From Candidatus Izemoplasmatales bacterium (GTDB lineage: Bacteria; Bacillota_I; Bacilli_A; Izemoplasmatales; Hujiaoplasmataceae), in contig JAQWBC010000086.1 of NCBI GenBank assembly GCA_028707415.1, positions 1-5,339 on the forward strand: a stretch of 5,339 bases of DNA, in the 5' to 3' direction. This document shows, one piece after another, positions 1-5,339 of this stretch. The position numbers and the translations under genes were made by a program. Each line of letters begins with the position of its first letter. Within the stretch, counting starts at the first letter, position 1. Under the pieces are notes generated by a model, which saw only the letters and a list, made by a program, of their open reading frames with translations, had not been told where the DNA came from and ran no database searches.

Positions 1-761
1 TATTGTTCGCTCAAAAATTGCAAAATGCAATTGATAAGAGTATCATCGAAGTTTATTTTCAAAAGATCGTTAACGTTGTAACTAATGACGTACATTCATT
101 CGAAGAATTGGCGCGATGGAATGACCCTGAATTTGGTTATATCTCGCCTAAAACGATGTTTTCCATCGCAAAAGAAGCAAATATAATCGACAAATTAGAA
201 AGATATTTGGTGGAAAAAGCGTTTCTTGCGTTTAAACAAGTTAATCAAGTGTGGGAATATCGGCATGCAAAACTTGCATTAAATATCACTCCATCATCAT
301 TACTTGATCCACGCTTTTTGATTTTTCTCGATGGCATGGTTGAAGAACATGGTTTGCGTGCAGAGGCCATAAGTATCGAGATATCCGAAAGTACGTTTGT
401 GAACAGCATCGACCTTTGTATTGGCAGAATTAACGACTTTAAACAACATGGATATGGAATTTCGATTGATGACTTCGGGCGAGAATATTCATCACTCGCG
501 ATACTCGAAGATGTGGCTTTTGACATAATAAAGATTGATGCGGTATTTGTAAATAAGATCAAACAACCAAAAAACCAAGAAATCGTCAAAATGATATGTA
601 GAATTGCAAAAATAGCTAATCAACTTATAGTCACTGAAGGCGTAGAAACATTTGATCAAAGCGATATTTTAAAGAAGTTGGGCTGTATTCTTCAACAAGG
701 GTATTTCTTTAACCGGCCCGAGAAAATATCGACGATACTTGAACAAGCTTATGATTTATAA
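1..761 (+). CDS. EAL-domain protein, probable c-di-GMP phosphodiesterase (5' end outside window)
   Basis: EAL domains hydrolyse the second messenger cyclic di-GMP to pGpG in the cytoplasm. The visible 252 codons (numbered from the TTG at base 3) are a whole EAL domain. They carry E34 of an EEL-x-RW signature (usually EAL-x-RW), N94 in LNITP, E126 in IEISES, the D156-D157 pair in IDDFG, K177 in IKID, E212 in TEGVET and Q232 in QQGYFF, so the known metal and catalytic positions are kept. The reading frame is open to the window edge, and such domains usually follow a GGDEF or sensor domain, so the TTG is unlikely to be the true start and the protein is probably longer. Oddities are EEL for EAL, FQKI where YQPI is usual, and loop 6 reading DDFGREYSSL instead of DDFGTGYSSL. 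The gene ends in TAA and is followed by a strong terminator. The family is near certain; activity is inferred. Confidence 0.93.
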   Translation, partial: LFAQKLQNAIDKSIIEVYFQKIVNVVTNDVHSFEELARWNDPEFGYISPKTMFSIAKEANIIDKLERYLVEKAFLAFKQVNQVWEYRHAKLALNITPSSLLDPRFLIFLDGMVEEHGLRAEAISIEISESTFVNSIDLCIGRINDFKQHGYGISIDDFGREYSSLAILEDVAFDIIKIDAVFVNKIKQPKNQEIVKMICRIAKIANQLIVTEGVETFDQSDILKKLGCILQQGYFFNRPEKISTILEQAYDL

Positions 762-790
762 ACTCTTATCGCTGGATACTCCTTATGCTT

Positions 791-817
791 AAACGCCATG
801 ATTTCGATGGCGTTTTT
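791..817 (+). terminator. Rho-independent terminator of the EAL gene
   Basis: A perfect 9-bp stem (AAACGCCAT at 791-799 with ATGGCGTTT at 807-815) encloses a 7-nt loop. The stem's 3' arm runs into a five-T tract (813-817). It lies 30 bp after the EAL stop codon and isolates that gene from the next one. Confidence 0.88.
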
Positions 818-900
818 GCTTTCATCTGGTATTTAAAAAATGATTATCGAAAATATTAAGGCAATGATTAAATAAACTGTAGTGCTCGATTAATAAAAGG

Positions 901-920
901 AAATCGCGAAAAATCGTGAA
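901..920. repeat. Tandem 10-bp direct repeat upstream of a promoter
   Basis: Two adjacent 10-bp units, AAATCGCGAA (901-910) and AAATCGTGAA (911-920), differ at one base. They end 16 bp before the predicted -35 box of the downstream gene. A 10-bp period places both on the same helix face, which would suit an activator or a UP-like element. The regulatory role is inference. Confidence 0.45.
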
Positions 921-936
921 ATATAAGGGTAAGTTA

Positions 937-965
937 TTTACATCCTTGGCTGATAATGCTAAAAT
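937..965 (+). promoter_or_regulatory. Vegetative-type promoter with extended -10 for the LURP-one gene
   Basis: TTTACA at 937-942 (5 of 6 to TTGACA) is separated by exactly 17 bp from TAAAAT at 960-965 (5 of 6 to TATAAT). A TGC triplet at 957-959 gives an extended -10. Predicted transcription starts near 972, giving a leader of roughly 57 nt before the ATG at 1029. Confidence 0.7.
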
Positions 966-1028
966 AACAAATAGAAAAAACAACAGCGAAGGTTGGAATG
1001 CAAAGCCTAAAATCGGAGGAATTGAACC

Positions 1029-1544
1029 ATGAATACATTTTATCTTAAACAAAAGGTGTTCGCGATTACTGATCGCTACAAAATCTACGATGAAAAACAA
1101 AATGTTATTTTTCATTGCGAAAGCAAATTCTTATCGATTACGCATAAAATGAAATTATTTGACACATTGACTAACAGGCATTTATTCACGATGAAACGCA
1201 AGCTTTTTACACTATTGCCAAACTATTTGCTTTTTGATGCCGCCGACAAACAAGTTGCCAAAATCCGTAAACGCTTCACGCTTTTTCATCACAAACTCGA
1301 TATTACCAGTTCTTTTGGAGACTATTCGATTGAAGGCAATTTCATGGCTCATGATTTTTCAATCACTAAAGATGGACAGACAGTAGCCGATTTTCATAAA
1401 AAATGGATTTCTTGGGGTGATTCATACGAGATAAGAATCTATCCTGAAGACCAAATTGGGTTTTATATTGCGTTGGTCATAATGATTGATAATTGCCTTT
1501 ATAACCATCAAAACAGTAATCATCTGCTCTCTTTTAATCGTTAA
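1029..1544 (+). CDS. LURP-one-related (YxjI-like, Tubby-fold) family protein
   Basis: This 171-residue protein belongs to the LURP-one-related family, whose bacterial members include B. subtilis YxjI. The family adopts a Tubby-like beta-barrel wrapped around a buried C-terminal helix; its bacterial role is unknown. Seen in sequence: the N-terminal YLKQKVFAITDRYKIYD block (residues 5-21), a second strand block with the family-typical KLFTLLPNY (58-66), the KIRKRFTLFHHKLDI block (78-92), YSIEGNFMAHDFSI (99-112), WGDSYEIRI (129-137), and a hydrophobic C-terminal stretch (143-157) that fits the buried helix. Length is normal. The start is fixed by GGAGGA at 1015-1020, 8 nt before the ATG. It appears to be a single-gene unit with its own promoter and terminator. 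No signal peptide is seen, so it is probably cytosolic. The family call is firm; function is not known. Confidence 0.9.
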   Translation: MNTFYLKQKVFAITDRYKIYDEKQNVIFHCESKFLSITHKMKLFDTLTNRHLFTMKRKLFTLLPNYLLFDAADKQVAKIRKRFTLFHHKLDITSSFGDYSIEGNFMAHDFSITKDGQTVADFHKKWISWGDSYEIRIYPEDQIGFYIALVIMIDNCLYNHQNSNHLLSFNR

Positions 1545-1577
1545 GATTAATAATTGGTCAAAAACGCTCTATATATT

Positions 1578-1606
1578 AAAAGAAAACCGAAATGGTTTTC
1601 TTTTTC
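1578..1606 (+). terminator. Rho-independent terminator of the LURP-one gene
   Basis: An 11-bp perfect stem (AAAAGAAAACC at 1578-1588 with GGTTTTCTTTT at 1594-1604) has a 5-nt loop and runs into T-rich sequence. It lies 33 bp after the stop codon. The stem is AT-rich apart from two terminal GC pairs next to the loop, so efficiency may be moderate. Confidence 0.8.
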
Positions 1607-1636
1607 TATACTGGTGTTTTCTATCGATATAAACTG

Positions 1637-1645
1637 TGATAAAAT
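1637..1645 (+). promoter_or_regulatory. Extended -10 promoter element for the GNAT gene
   Basis: TGA followed by TAAAAT (1640-1645) forms an extended -10 (TGN plus 5 of 6 to TATAAT). The -35 region at 16-17 bp spacing (TTTTCT/TTTCTA around 1617-1623) matches the consensus poorly, so the extended element would carry recognition. The predicted leader is about 50 nt. Confidence 0.42.
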
Positions 1646-1702
1646 GGGAATGATGAGTCACTTATACAGCAAAAGATGCTTTTCTTTTTGGGGTGATGAT
1701 TA

Positions 1703-2293
1703 TTGATTATGGAATTTGATCAGTCAATTCATAATTCGCAAATAGTAGCTGGGATGATTTATGATACAGATCCACAAATCAACCAAATGTTGTTTGGCGA
1801 TAGAATCACGGGGATATCTTTGATAACAAAATTAATGGAACAAAGCGGAACATTCTACGCCGCTCCCTATTTGCGTGTTATTAAAAACGAGTCGGGAATT
1901 GTCGGAATAATATCATTCTATTCCATTAAGCAAAAAGCGAAATTACATCTCGCCACCGGGAAAGCTTATTATCGTTTGTTTGGTGGCAAACTGTTCTTAA
2001 AAAAATTACCAATCTTATTAAAACTAAACCATTTATTTGGCGGAGTGTTTGACAAAAGCGGAAGTTATGTAGTCTATCTTTTTGTTCAAGAGAGCGAAAG
2101 GCGTCAAGGCTTTGCTTCTCAAGCAATTAATGAATTGAGCAAAATCATTCCAAAAATATATCTTCATGTTGCAAGTGATAATATTGCTGGTATCAGATTC
2201 TACGAAAATAATGGATTTATAAATCTTGGCGAACATCATATCAAGATAAAAAAGCAAGATATTAAAGCCTATCTCATGTGTCGGAGCAACTAG
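1703..2293 (+). CDS. GNAT family N-acetyltransferase
   Basis: GNAT enzymes transfer an acetyl group from acetyl-CoA to an amine of a small molecule, peptide or protein; the substrate here cannot be read from the sequence. Motif A with the pyrophosphate-binding loop is at residues 122-140 (strand YVVYLFV, then R134-Q-G-F-A138), and motif B at 152-172 (IYLHVASDN, then FYENNGF). The N-terminal YDTDP (20-24) recurs in a common Firmicutes GNAT subgroup. Residues 85-115 are basic and hydrophobic and probably form the substrate side. Start choice: the Shine-Dalgarno-like GGGGTGAT (1690-1697) sits 5 nt before TTG 1703 but 11 nt before ATG 1709, favouring TTG (196 residues); the ATG start would remove only two residues. 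The gene is monocistronic and converges on the glycosylase gene 11 bp away, with no clear terminator between. The family is firm; the start is less certain. Confidence 0.9.
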   Translation: MIMEFDQSIHNSQIVAGMIYDTDPQINQMLFGDRITGISLITKLMEQSGTFYAAPYLRVIKNESGIVGIISFYSIKQKAKLHLATGKAYYRLFGGKLFLKKLPILLKLNHLFGGVFDKSGSYVVYLFVQESERRQGFASQAINELSKIIPKIYLHVASDNIAGIRFYENNGFINLGEHHIKIKKQDIKAYLMCRSN

Positions 2294-2304
2294 AATAATT
2301 GTAC

Positions 2305-2799
2305 TCAATTGAGGTTTTTCTTGATACAACTCCATTGATTGATTAAGTCAACTAATGAATACCTTGCACTTGCTGCTGAAGTCGATAACAACGGCATAGC
2401 CATCGATTGTCGTGCGGGAAAATGTTTCTTGAACAATGTATATGCCTTGGAACCGTTAAGGTAAATTTGTTTTATTGGAGCAAGTTTTAACAAGGCTTCA
2501 AGATTGATGGGTTTGACGTTTTTGATTGATGAATCAGCAGAACCTGTTATTTGACAACTATCAATGACGTCATATAAAGCGATGTGTAACTTTAACAGCA
2601 AATCCTGTTTTTGTAAAATACCAGCGCTTACAAAGTCAAGATTAAACAAAGCAGTTAGCACTCGCCAAAACCGGTTTTGCGGGTGCAAGTAATAAAAAGA
2701 TCCCGCTCGTGATTGCACAGAAGGCATGCTTCCTAAAATTAAGATTTGACATTGATTATCAATTACAGGTTTAAATCCGTGTTTAACTTGTTTATCCAT
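2305..2799 (-). CDS. DNA-deoxyinosine (hypoxanthine-DNA) glycosylase, uracil-DNA glycosylase superfamily
   Basis: Enzymes of this family excise hypoxanthine left in DNA by adenine deamination and so start base-excision repair. The 164-residue protein has the family order: GF-x-P near the N-terminus (8-11), strand ILILGSMPS (19-27), YYLHPQNRFW (36-45), ALYDVIDSC (74-82), GSADSSIKN (86-94), IYLNGSKAY (112-120) and the motif-2 region LLSTSAASA (137-145). N42 of HPxNxFW is the likely catalytic-support Asn, from knowledge of the family. The usual motif 2 is close to LPSTSPANA, so both prolines and the Asn are replaced here. ALY replaces the more common ALW. Start choice: ATG at 2799 lies 9 nt after AAAGGA (2814-2809). 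An in-frame TTG at 2817 would overlap that site and fall at the predicted transcription start, so it is rejected. The gene is divergent from purine nucleoside phosphorylase. The family is confident; full activity is less so because of motif 2. Confidence 0.9.
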   Translation of the reverse strand: MDKQVKHGFKPVIDNQCQILILGSMPSVQSRAGSFYYLHPQNRFWRVLTALFNLDFVSAGILQKQDLLLKLHIALYDVIDSCQITGSADSSIKNVKPINLEALLKLAPIKQIYLNGSKAYTLFKKHFPARQSMAMPLLSTSAASARYSLVDLINQWSCIKKNLN

Positions 2800-2824
2800 C
2801 AACGATAATCCTTTCAATAACTAC

Positions 2825-2854
2825 ATTATAGCATGAGTCGGAAACGAGAGTCAT
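2825..2854 (-). promoter_or_regulatory. Promoter of the deoxyinosine glycosylase gene
   Basis: Read on the minus strand, a perfect TATAAT (2830-2825) is preceded by TGC (2833-2831), an extended -10. A -35-like ATGACT (2854-2849, 4 of 6) lies 18 bp further upstream. Transcription should start near 2818, giving a short leader of about 19 nt that just includes the AAAGGA ribosome binding site. This is the best -10 in the window. Confidence 0.72.
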
Positions 2855-2855
2855 G
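2832..2855. promoter_or_regulatory. Imperfect inverted repeat, candidate operator between divergent genes
   Basis: CATGAGTC (2832-2839) and GAGTCATG (2848-2855) pair at 7 of 8 positions across an 8-bp spacer. The 24-bp element covers the spacer and -35 of the glycosylase promoter and lies upstream of the phosphorylase gene, a suitable place for a dimeric regulator. Operator function is inferred from position and symmetry only. No clear plus-strand promoter for the phosphorylase gene was found in 2800-2894. Confidence 0.4.
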
Positions 2856-2905
2856 GGGCAAACTACATCGAAACACTAAATAAGTTACATTTATGGAGGC
2901 ATGGC

Positions 2906-3736
2906 ATGGATCAAGTTGCGAGAATGAATGAAGCGGCGCATTATGTATTCGGTTTAACAAAGATTCGTCCTCAAATTGGGATTGTTCTTGGATCGGGATT
3001 AGGAGCTTTTAGCGACGATTTGGAAAACCGCATCATCATTCCTTATGTCGATATTCCGTATTTTTCTTCTGTGGGGACGGTTGGTCATCAAGGGCAATTA
3101 GTGGTTGGGTATTCAAACGGTGTTGCTTTAGCAGTTATGCAAGGCAGGTTTCATTATTTTGAGAGTGGAGCTTTTGCGGATGTTGTTTTTCCGATTCGAG
3201 TCTTGAAAGCTATGGGAGTTGATACGGTTATTTTAACTAATTCCGCAGGAGCAGTTAATCTGGATTTCCATGTTGGTGATTTAATGCTTATCACCGATCA
3301 GCTTAATTTAGTTGGCAATAACCCCTTAATTGGCATTAACGATGATCGAATTGGCCCCCGCTTTCCCGATGCAACCGAAATATATTCAAAGAACCTACAA
3401 GCAATTGCAATTAACAGCGCGGAAACCTTGGGAATGATTCTTCGAGAGGGAGTCTATGCCTGGTGGAGCGGGCCAGCATATGAAACACCAGCAGAAATTC
3501 GAATGATTAGAATGATGGGAGCCGATGCTATCGGCATGTCGACCGTTCCCGAAGCTTTAGTGGCAACACACATGGGTATGAAAGTTTTGGGGATATCGTG
3601 TTTGACCAATATGGCTGCGGGAATCATGCCAAGTCCACTGTTGCATCAGGATATATTAAATGTTGCCCAAGCATCAGTTATTAAAATCAACACGCTATTA
3701 AAGACTATCATCGCTGAAATTGGAAAAAGGAGATAA
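2906..3736 (+). CDS. punA: Purine nucleoside phosphorylase, trimeric (PNP-I) type
   Basis: The enzyme splits (deoxy)inosine and (deoxy)guanosine with phosphate into free base and (deoxy)ribose-1-phosphate, in cytosolic purine salvage. Its 276 residues carry the trimeric PNP signatures: GIVLGSGLG (25-33, phosphate-binding S30), GHQG (60-63, H61), QGRFHYFE (79-86, R81 and H83), LTNSAGAVN (110-118), GDLMLITDQLNL (124-135), GPAYETPAE (189-197, Y192 and E193), GMS (210-212) and LTNMAAG (233-239, N235). The Glu/Asn pair marks preference for 6-oxopurines over adenosine in this family. F153 in PRFP probably reaches into a neighbouring subunit. The start ATG is 6 nt after GGAGG (2895-2899). An ATG at 2901 is out of frame and too close to that site. 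Length is normal and all expected catalytic residues are present. It is followed after one base by the next gene, so the two form an operon. The symbol follows the usual Gram-positive name. Confidence 0.95.
   Translation: MDQVARMNEAAHYVFGLTKIRPQIGIVLGSGLGAFSDDLENRIIIPYVDIPYFSSVGTVGHQGQLVVGYSNGVALAVMQGRFHYFESGAFADVVFPIRVLKAMGVDTVILTNSAGAVNLDFHVGDLMLITDQLNLVGNNPLIGINDDRIGPRFPDATEIYSKNLQAIAINSAETLGMILREGVYAWWSGPAYETPAEIRMIRMMGADAIGMSTVPEALVATHMGMKVLGISCLTNMAAGIMPSPLLHQDILNVAQASVIKINTLLKTIIAEIGKRR
3727..3732 (+). promoter_or_regulatory. Ribosome binding site inside the PNP 3' end
   Basis: AAGGAG lies within the last codons of the phosphorylase gene, 5 nt before ATG 3738. It decides the start of the unknown gene against the in-frame TTG at 3720 and supports coupled translation of the two genes. 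Confidence 0.75.
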
Positions 3737-3737
3737 A

Positions 3738-4730
3738 ATGAAGATTACTGAATTGAGAGCATTTTATGAAAAACGCAAACTTCCTGCAAGTGATTTTGAA
3801 AAAATATTAGAAATTTTAGATCAATTCGAAACGCAATTGCAGAATAAAAAACCCTCGACAACCGTTGATGAAGCCAGTGTAGCTGAACTTGATTATTTTG
3901 TTGCTACACTCGTCGCAAGTGGTGAAAATACTTTTCCCGTTATTCTCGGTTTGATGCGATACTTTCGAATTATCGGGCGTAACGATTTGTTTGTACAACT
4001 GACGAAATATACCGGAGGTAACGAAGTAATCGAAAATATTCTGAAAAATTTGGAAATTCATGCGGGGAAAGATGTTGCGGATAAGGTTATGAAAGATCTT
4101 GCCATTCCTGTTTTGGGCACCGCTCCAAAAGATTATCCCCAGTTTACGGCCCGTTTTATGAAACGAATGCATGAACATTGTCCGGCTTCATGTTTAGCGG
4201 AGGTTATGTCAGGGAATAATCATGGCATTCCTGATCAAGCATTCCAAGAGGAAAAATCATATTATGAAGCCGCACCTTCTTTATCCGCATACTTAGAGGA
4301 TTTAAACCGTCGGCAAATTGCCACTTTACAAAGACACGCGGACACAAACACAATTTGGTTTGAACAAGAAATCAATCAAAAAGTAGTTGACTATGTTAAA
4401 ACCAATCAAGAAATAATGGCCGCAGTTATAAAAGATGACAAATTATATTCCACAAAAATACCTTATGATCCCAAGCGGTTTTTAGAAGAAACAAATCCCA
4501 TGATGCGGAGGTATTACGCTTGTCACTGTCCGTTTGTTCGCGAAAATATCCTCGCCAACAAATCGCATGTGTCACCGGATTGGTGCATGTGCAGTGGTGG
4601 GTTTGCCAAAGCCATGTATGAGGTGATTTTTGACCATAAACTTGGGGTAAAATGTCTCAATAATGTTCTTCAAGGCGATGAATTCTGTCGCTTTGAAATC
4701 GATTTGACTAATGTTCCTTACAAAAAATGA
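3738..4730 (+). CDS. Conserved Cys-rich protein of unknown function, cotranscribed with purine nucleoside phosphorylase
   Basis: I recognise this as a conserved hypothetical family of Clostridia and relatives (possibly the one labelled DUF6144), without known function. The 330-residue product appears cytosolic, with no signal peptide or membrane helix. Residues 1-105 are helical and resemble the shape of integrase-type core-binding domains. The middle holds GNNHGIP (159-165) and a conserved-looking block WFEQEINQKVVDYVKTNQEI (207-226). The C-terminal part has YYACHCPFVRENIL (259-272), SPDWCMCSGG (279-288) and a final VLQGDEFCRFEI (310-321) resembling the end of V4R or aminothiazoline-carboxylate-hydrolase-like domains. 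Cysteines at 148, 152, 262, 264, 283, 285 and 317, with H147 and H263, could bind metal; this is inference. The start is ATG 3738, 5 nt after AAGGAG (3727-3732). An in-frame TTG at 3720 overlaps that site. The 1-bp gap from the PNP stop implies translational coupling and a link to nucleoside metabolism. Confidence 0.85.
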   Translation: MKITELRAFYEKRKLPASDFEKILEILDQFETQLQNKKPSTTVDEASVAELDYFVATLVASGENTFPVILGLMRYFRIIGRNDLFVQLTKYTGGNEVIENILKNLEIHAGKDVADKVMKDLAIPVLGTAPKDYPQFTARFMKRMHEHCPASCLAEVMSGNNHGIPDQAFQEEKSYYEAAPSLSAYLEDLNRRQIATLQRHADTNTIWFEQEINQKVVDYVKTNQEIMAAVIKDDKLYSTKIPYDPKRFLEETNPMMRRYYACHCPFVRENILANKSHVSPDWCMCSGGFAKAMYEVIFDHKLGVKCLNNVLQGDEFCRFEIDLTNVPYKK

Positions 4731-4734
4731 ATTT

Positions 4735-4773
4735 AAAAAGCTCGCCAGTTCCTTCAATTGCGAGCTTTTTTTT
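4735..4773 (+). terminator. Strong, probably bidirectional intrinsic terminator
   Basis: An 11-bp perfect stem (AAAAAGCTCGC at 4735-4745 with GCGAGCTTTTT at 4760-4770) is followed by three more Ts. The 14-nt loop can add a short inner helix. The run of As on the 5' arm becomes a T run on the minus strand, so the same hairpin can end the PNP operon and the convergent epimerase-like gene, whose stop is at 4778. Confidence 0.88.
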
Positions 4774-4777
4774 GGTA

Positions 4778-5339
4778 TTATTCGGAGTAACAAGATTTTA
4801 TTGTTTTATCGATGCTTTCGAGAGGATCTAATCCGCCTAAGAACCCAAATTCGGAGTATCCTAATTCTAGACTGATTGATTTCGGATCGATATAAAAACA
4901 TTTATTTAGAATTTGGGTCATCAATCTAGCGTGATTGAGTCCTGATTCTTTTCCTAGTTTTCGAAACTTAAGATCGATAGCTAATCCTCCAAAATAACAG
5001 ATAAATCCCGGCAATCCAAAAAAACGTCTTTTATCACCCTTGGCTTTCATCATCCTGTTGATTAAATCATTATATGTTATATTGATGTTTCCAACCGGAT
5101 AACAACGGCCGTTTTCACCATTGTGAGCAGCGGCCACAATTGCTTCGGCTACTCCGGAGACATCAATCACGGCAGTTCACCACCACTTGGGAAGTATATT
5201 TGTTTGTTTTGAACAAAATGAGACAAAAAGAAATCCTTCCATAATGGTTTTCGTGATGGCATTAATCCAAATATGAATGGCAGTTCCATCATCATGATTT
5301 CAAAAGAACCATCCAGTCCAAGATTTAGCAATGCCGTTT
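4778..5339 (-). pseudogene. NAD-dependent epimerase/dehydratase-like (extended SDR) gene, frameshifted, 5' end outside window
   Basis: Two minus-strand frames together give the C-terminal part of an atypical extended-SDR nucleotide-sugar-epimerase-like protein; substrate unknown. The first frame (5337-5167, entering from the edge) reads LDGSFEIMMMELPFIFG, then PSRKPLWKDF, then IYFPSGG before meeting TGA at 5169-5167. The second (open from 5176 to the TAA at 4780-4778) continues with TAVIDVSGVAEAIVAAAHNG, YPVGNINITYNDL, GKESGL, FYIDP and a final SIDKTIKSCYSE. Family members read roughly FFPKGGTN-x-I at the junction, so SGG joined to TAVIDV restores it exactly. This points to an extra two bases (net -1 shift) in the GTG-GTG-GTG tract at 5186-5178. 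The Rossmann NAD-binding half lies off-window. It may be a true pseudogene, a sequencing or assembly error, or a split gene: a GTG at 5170 has GGTGGTGA 6 nt upstream and overlaps the upstream stop as GTGA. Confidence 0.8.

Noticed and set aside
822..1115. 97-codon minus-strand open frame across the intergenic region and start of the LURP-one gene
   Set aside because: It overlaps a well-supported promoter, ribosome binding site and coding region on the plus strand, and its translation shows no recognisable family.
1671..1683. Small hairpin AAAAG-ATG-CTTTT before the GNAT gene
   Set aside because: Only five mostly AT pairs with a three-base loop; too weak to call a regulatory element.
2299..2329. 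Bulged AT-rich stem (TTGTA-TCAA with TTGA-TACAA) containing the palindrome CTCAATTGAG between the convergent GNAT and glycosylase genes
   Set aside because: The stem is weak, nearly free of GC pairs, and has no T run after it on either strand, so it is not a convincing terminator.
2800..2817. TTG start at 2817 for the glycosylase
   Set aside because: It coincides with the predicted transcription start and overlaps the AAAGGA site that serves ATG 2799; the extra six residues are not family-like.
2801..2829. Possible plus-strand -10 elements for PNP (GATAAT at 2804, TACATT at 2822)
   Set aside because: None has a -35 box better than 3 of 6 at a suitable spacing, and the region overlaps the glycosylase leader and promoter.
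2901..2927. Eight-codon frame starting at ATG 2901 just before the PNP start, ending in TGA that overlaps an in-frame PNP ATG at 2924
   Set aside because: ATG 2901 is only one base from GGAGG, too close for efficient initiation; ATG 2906 is well placed. A leader-peptide role has no further support.
3720..3737. In-frame TTG extension of the Cys-rich gene
   Set aside because: The extension covers the AAGGAG ribosome binding site at 3727-3732, which is correctly placed for ATG 3738; TTG 3720 has no site of its own.
5167..5190. Programmed -1 ribosomal frameshift in the epimerase gene
   Set aside because: No X-XXY-YYZ slippery heptamer is present near the junction, and a two-base insertion in a GTG tract explains the shift better.

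Overview
The window looks like a chromosomal stretch from a low-GC Gram-positive bacterium (Bacillota, or a relative of Mollicutes that keeps the standard code). The DNA is AT-rich, genes carry strong GGAGG-type ribosome binding sites, intrinsic terminators are compact hairpins followed by T runs, TGA is used as a stop and Trp is encoded by TGG. Acholeplasma/Izemoplasma-like or Erysipelotrichia-like lineages are possible, but the sequence does not fix the taxon. No rRNA, tRNA, CRISPR array or insertion sequence is visible.

Layout: (1) 1-761, plus strand: the EAL (c-di-GMP phosphodiesterase) domain of a protein whose start lies outside the window, closed by a strong terminator. (2) 1029-1544, plus strand: a LURP-one/YxjI-like protein with its own extended -10 promoter and terminator. 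(3) 1703-2293, plus strand: a GNAT acetyltransferase. (4) 2305-2799, minus strand: a DNA-deoxyinosine (hypoxanthine) glycosylase of the uracil-DNA glycosylase superfamily, convergent with the GNAT gene. (5) A divergent intergenic region (2800-2905) with a clear promoter for the glycosylase and an imperfect inverted repeat. (6) 2906-4730, plus strand: a two-gene operon of trimeric purine nucleoside phosphorylase and a conserved, Cys-rich protein of unknown function, separated by one base. (7) A terminator at 4735-4773 that can serve both strands. (8) 4778-5339, minus strand: the C-terminal part of an extended-SDR NAD-dependent epimerase-like gene, broken by a frameshift near 5174-5187 and running off the window edge.

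Functional reading: most genes look like independent housekeeping or accessory units. The most coherent theme is in the middle. The glycosylase releases hypoxanthine from deaminated DNA, and the divergent phosphorylase releases hypoxanthine or guanine from (deoxy)nucleosides; the two share a control region. The unknown Cys-rich protein is almost certainly co-expressed with the phosphorylase. The points most worth a second look are this unknown protein, the frameshifted epimerase gene, and the unusual motif residues in the glycosylase and EAL proteins.
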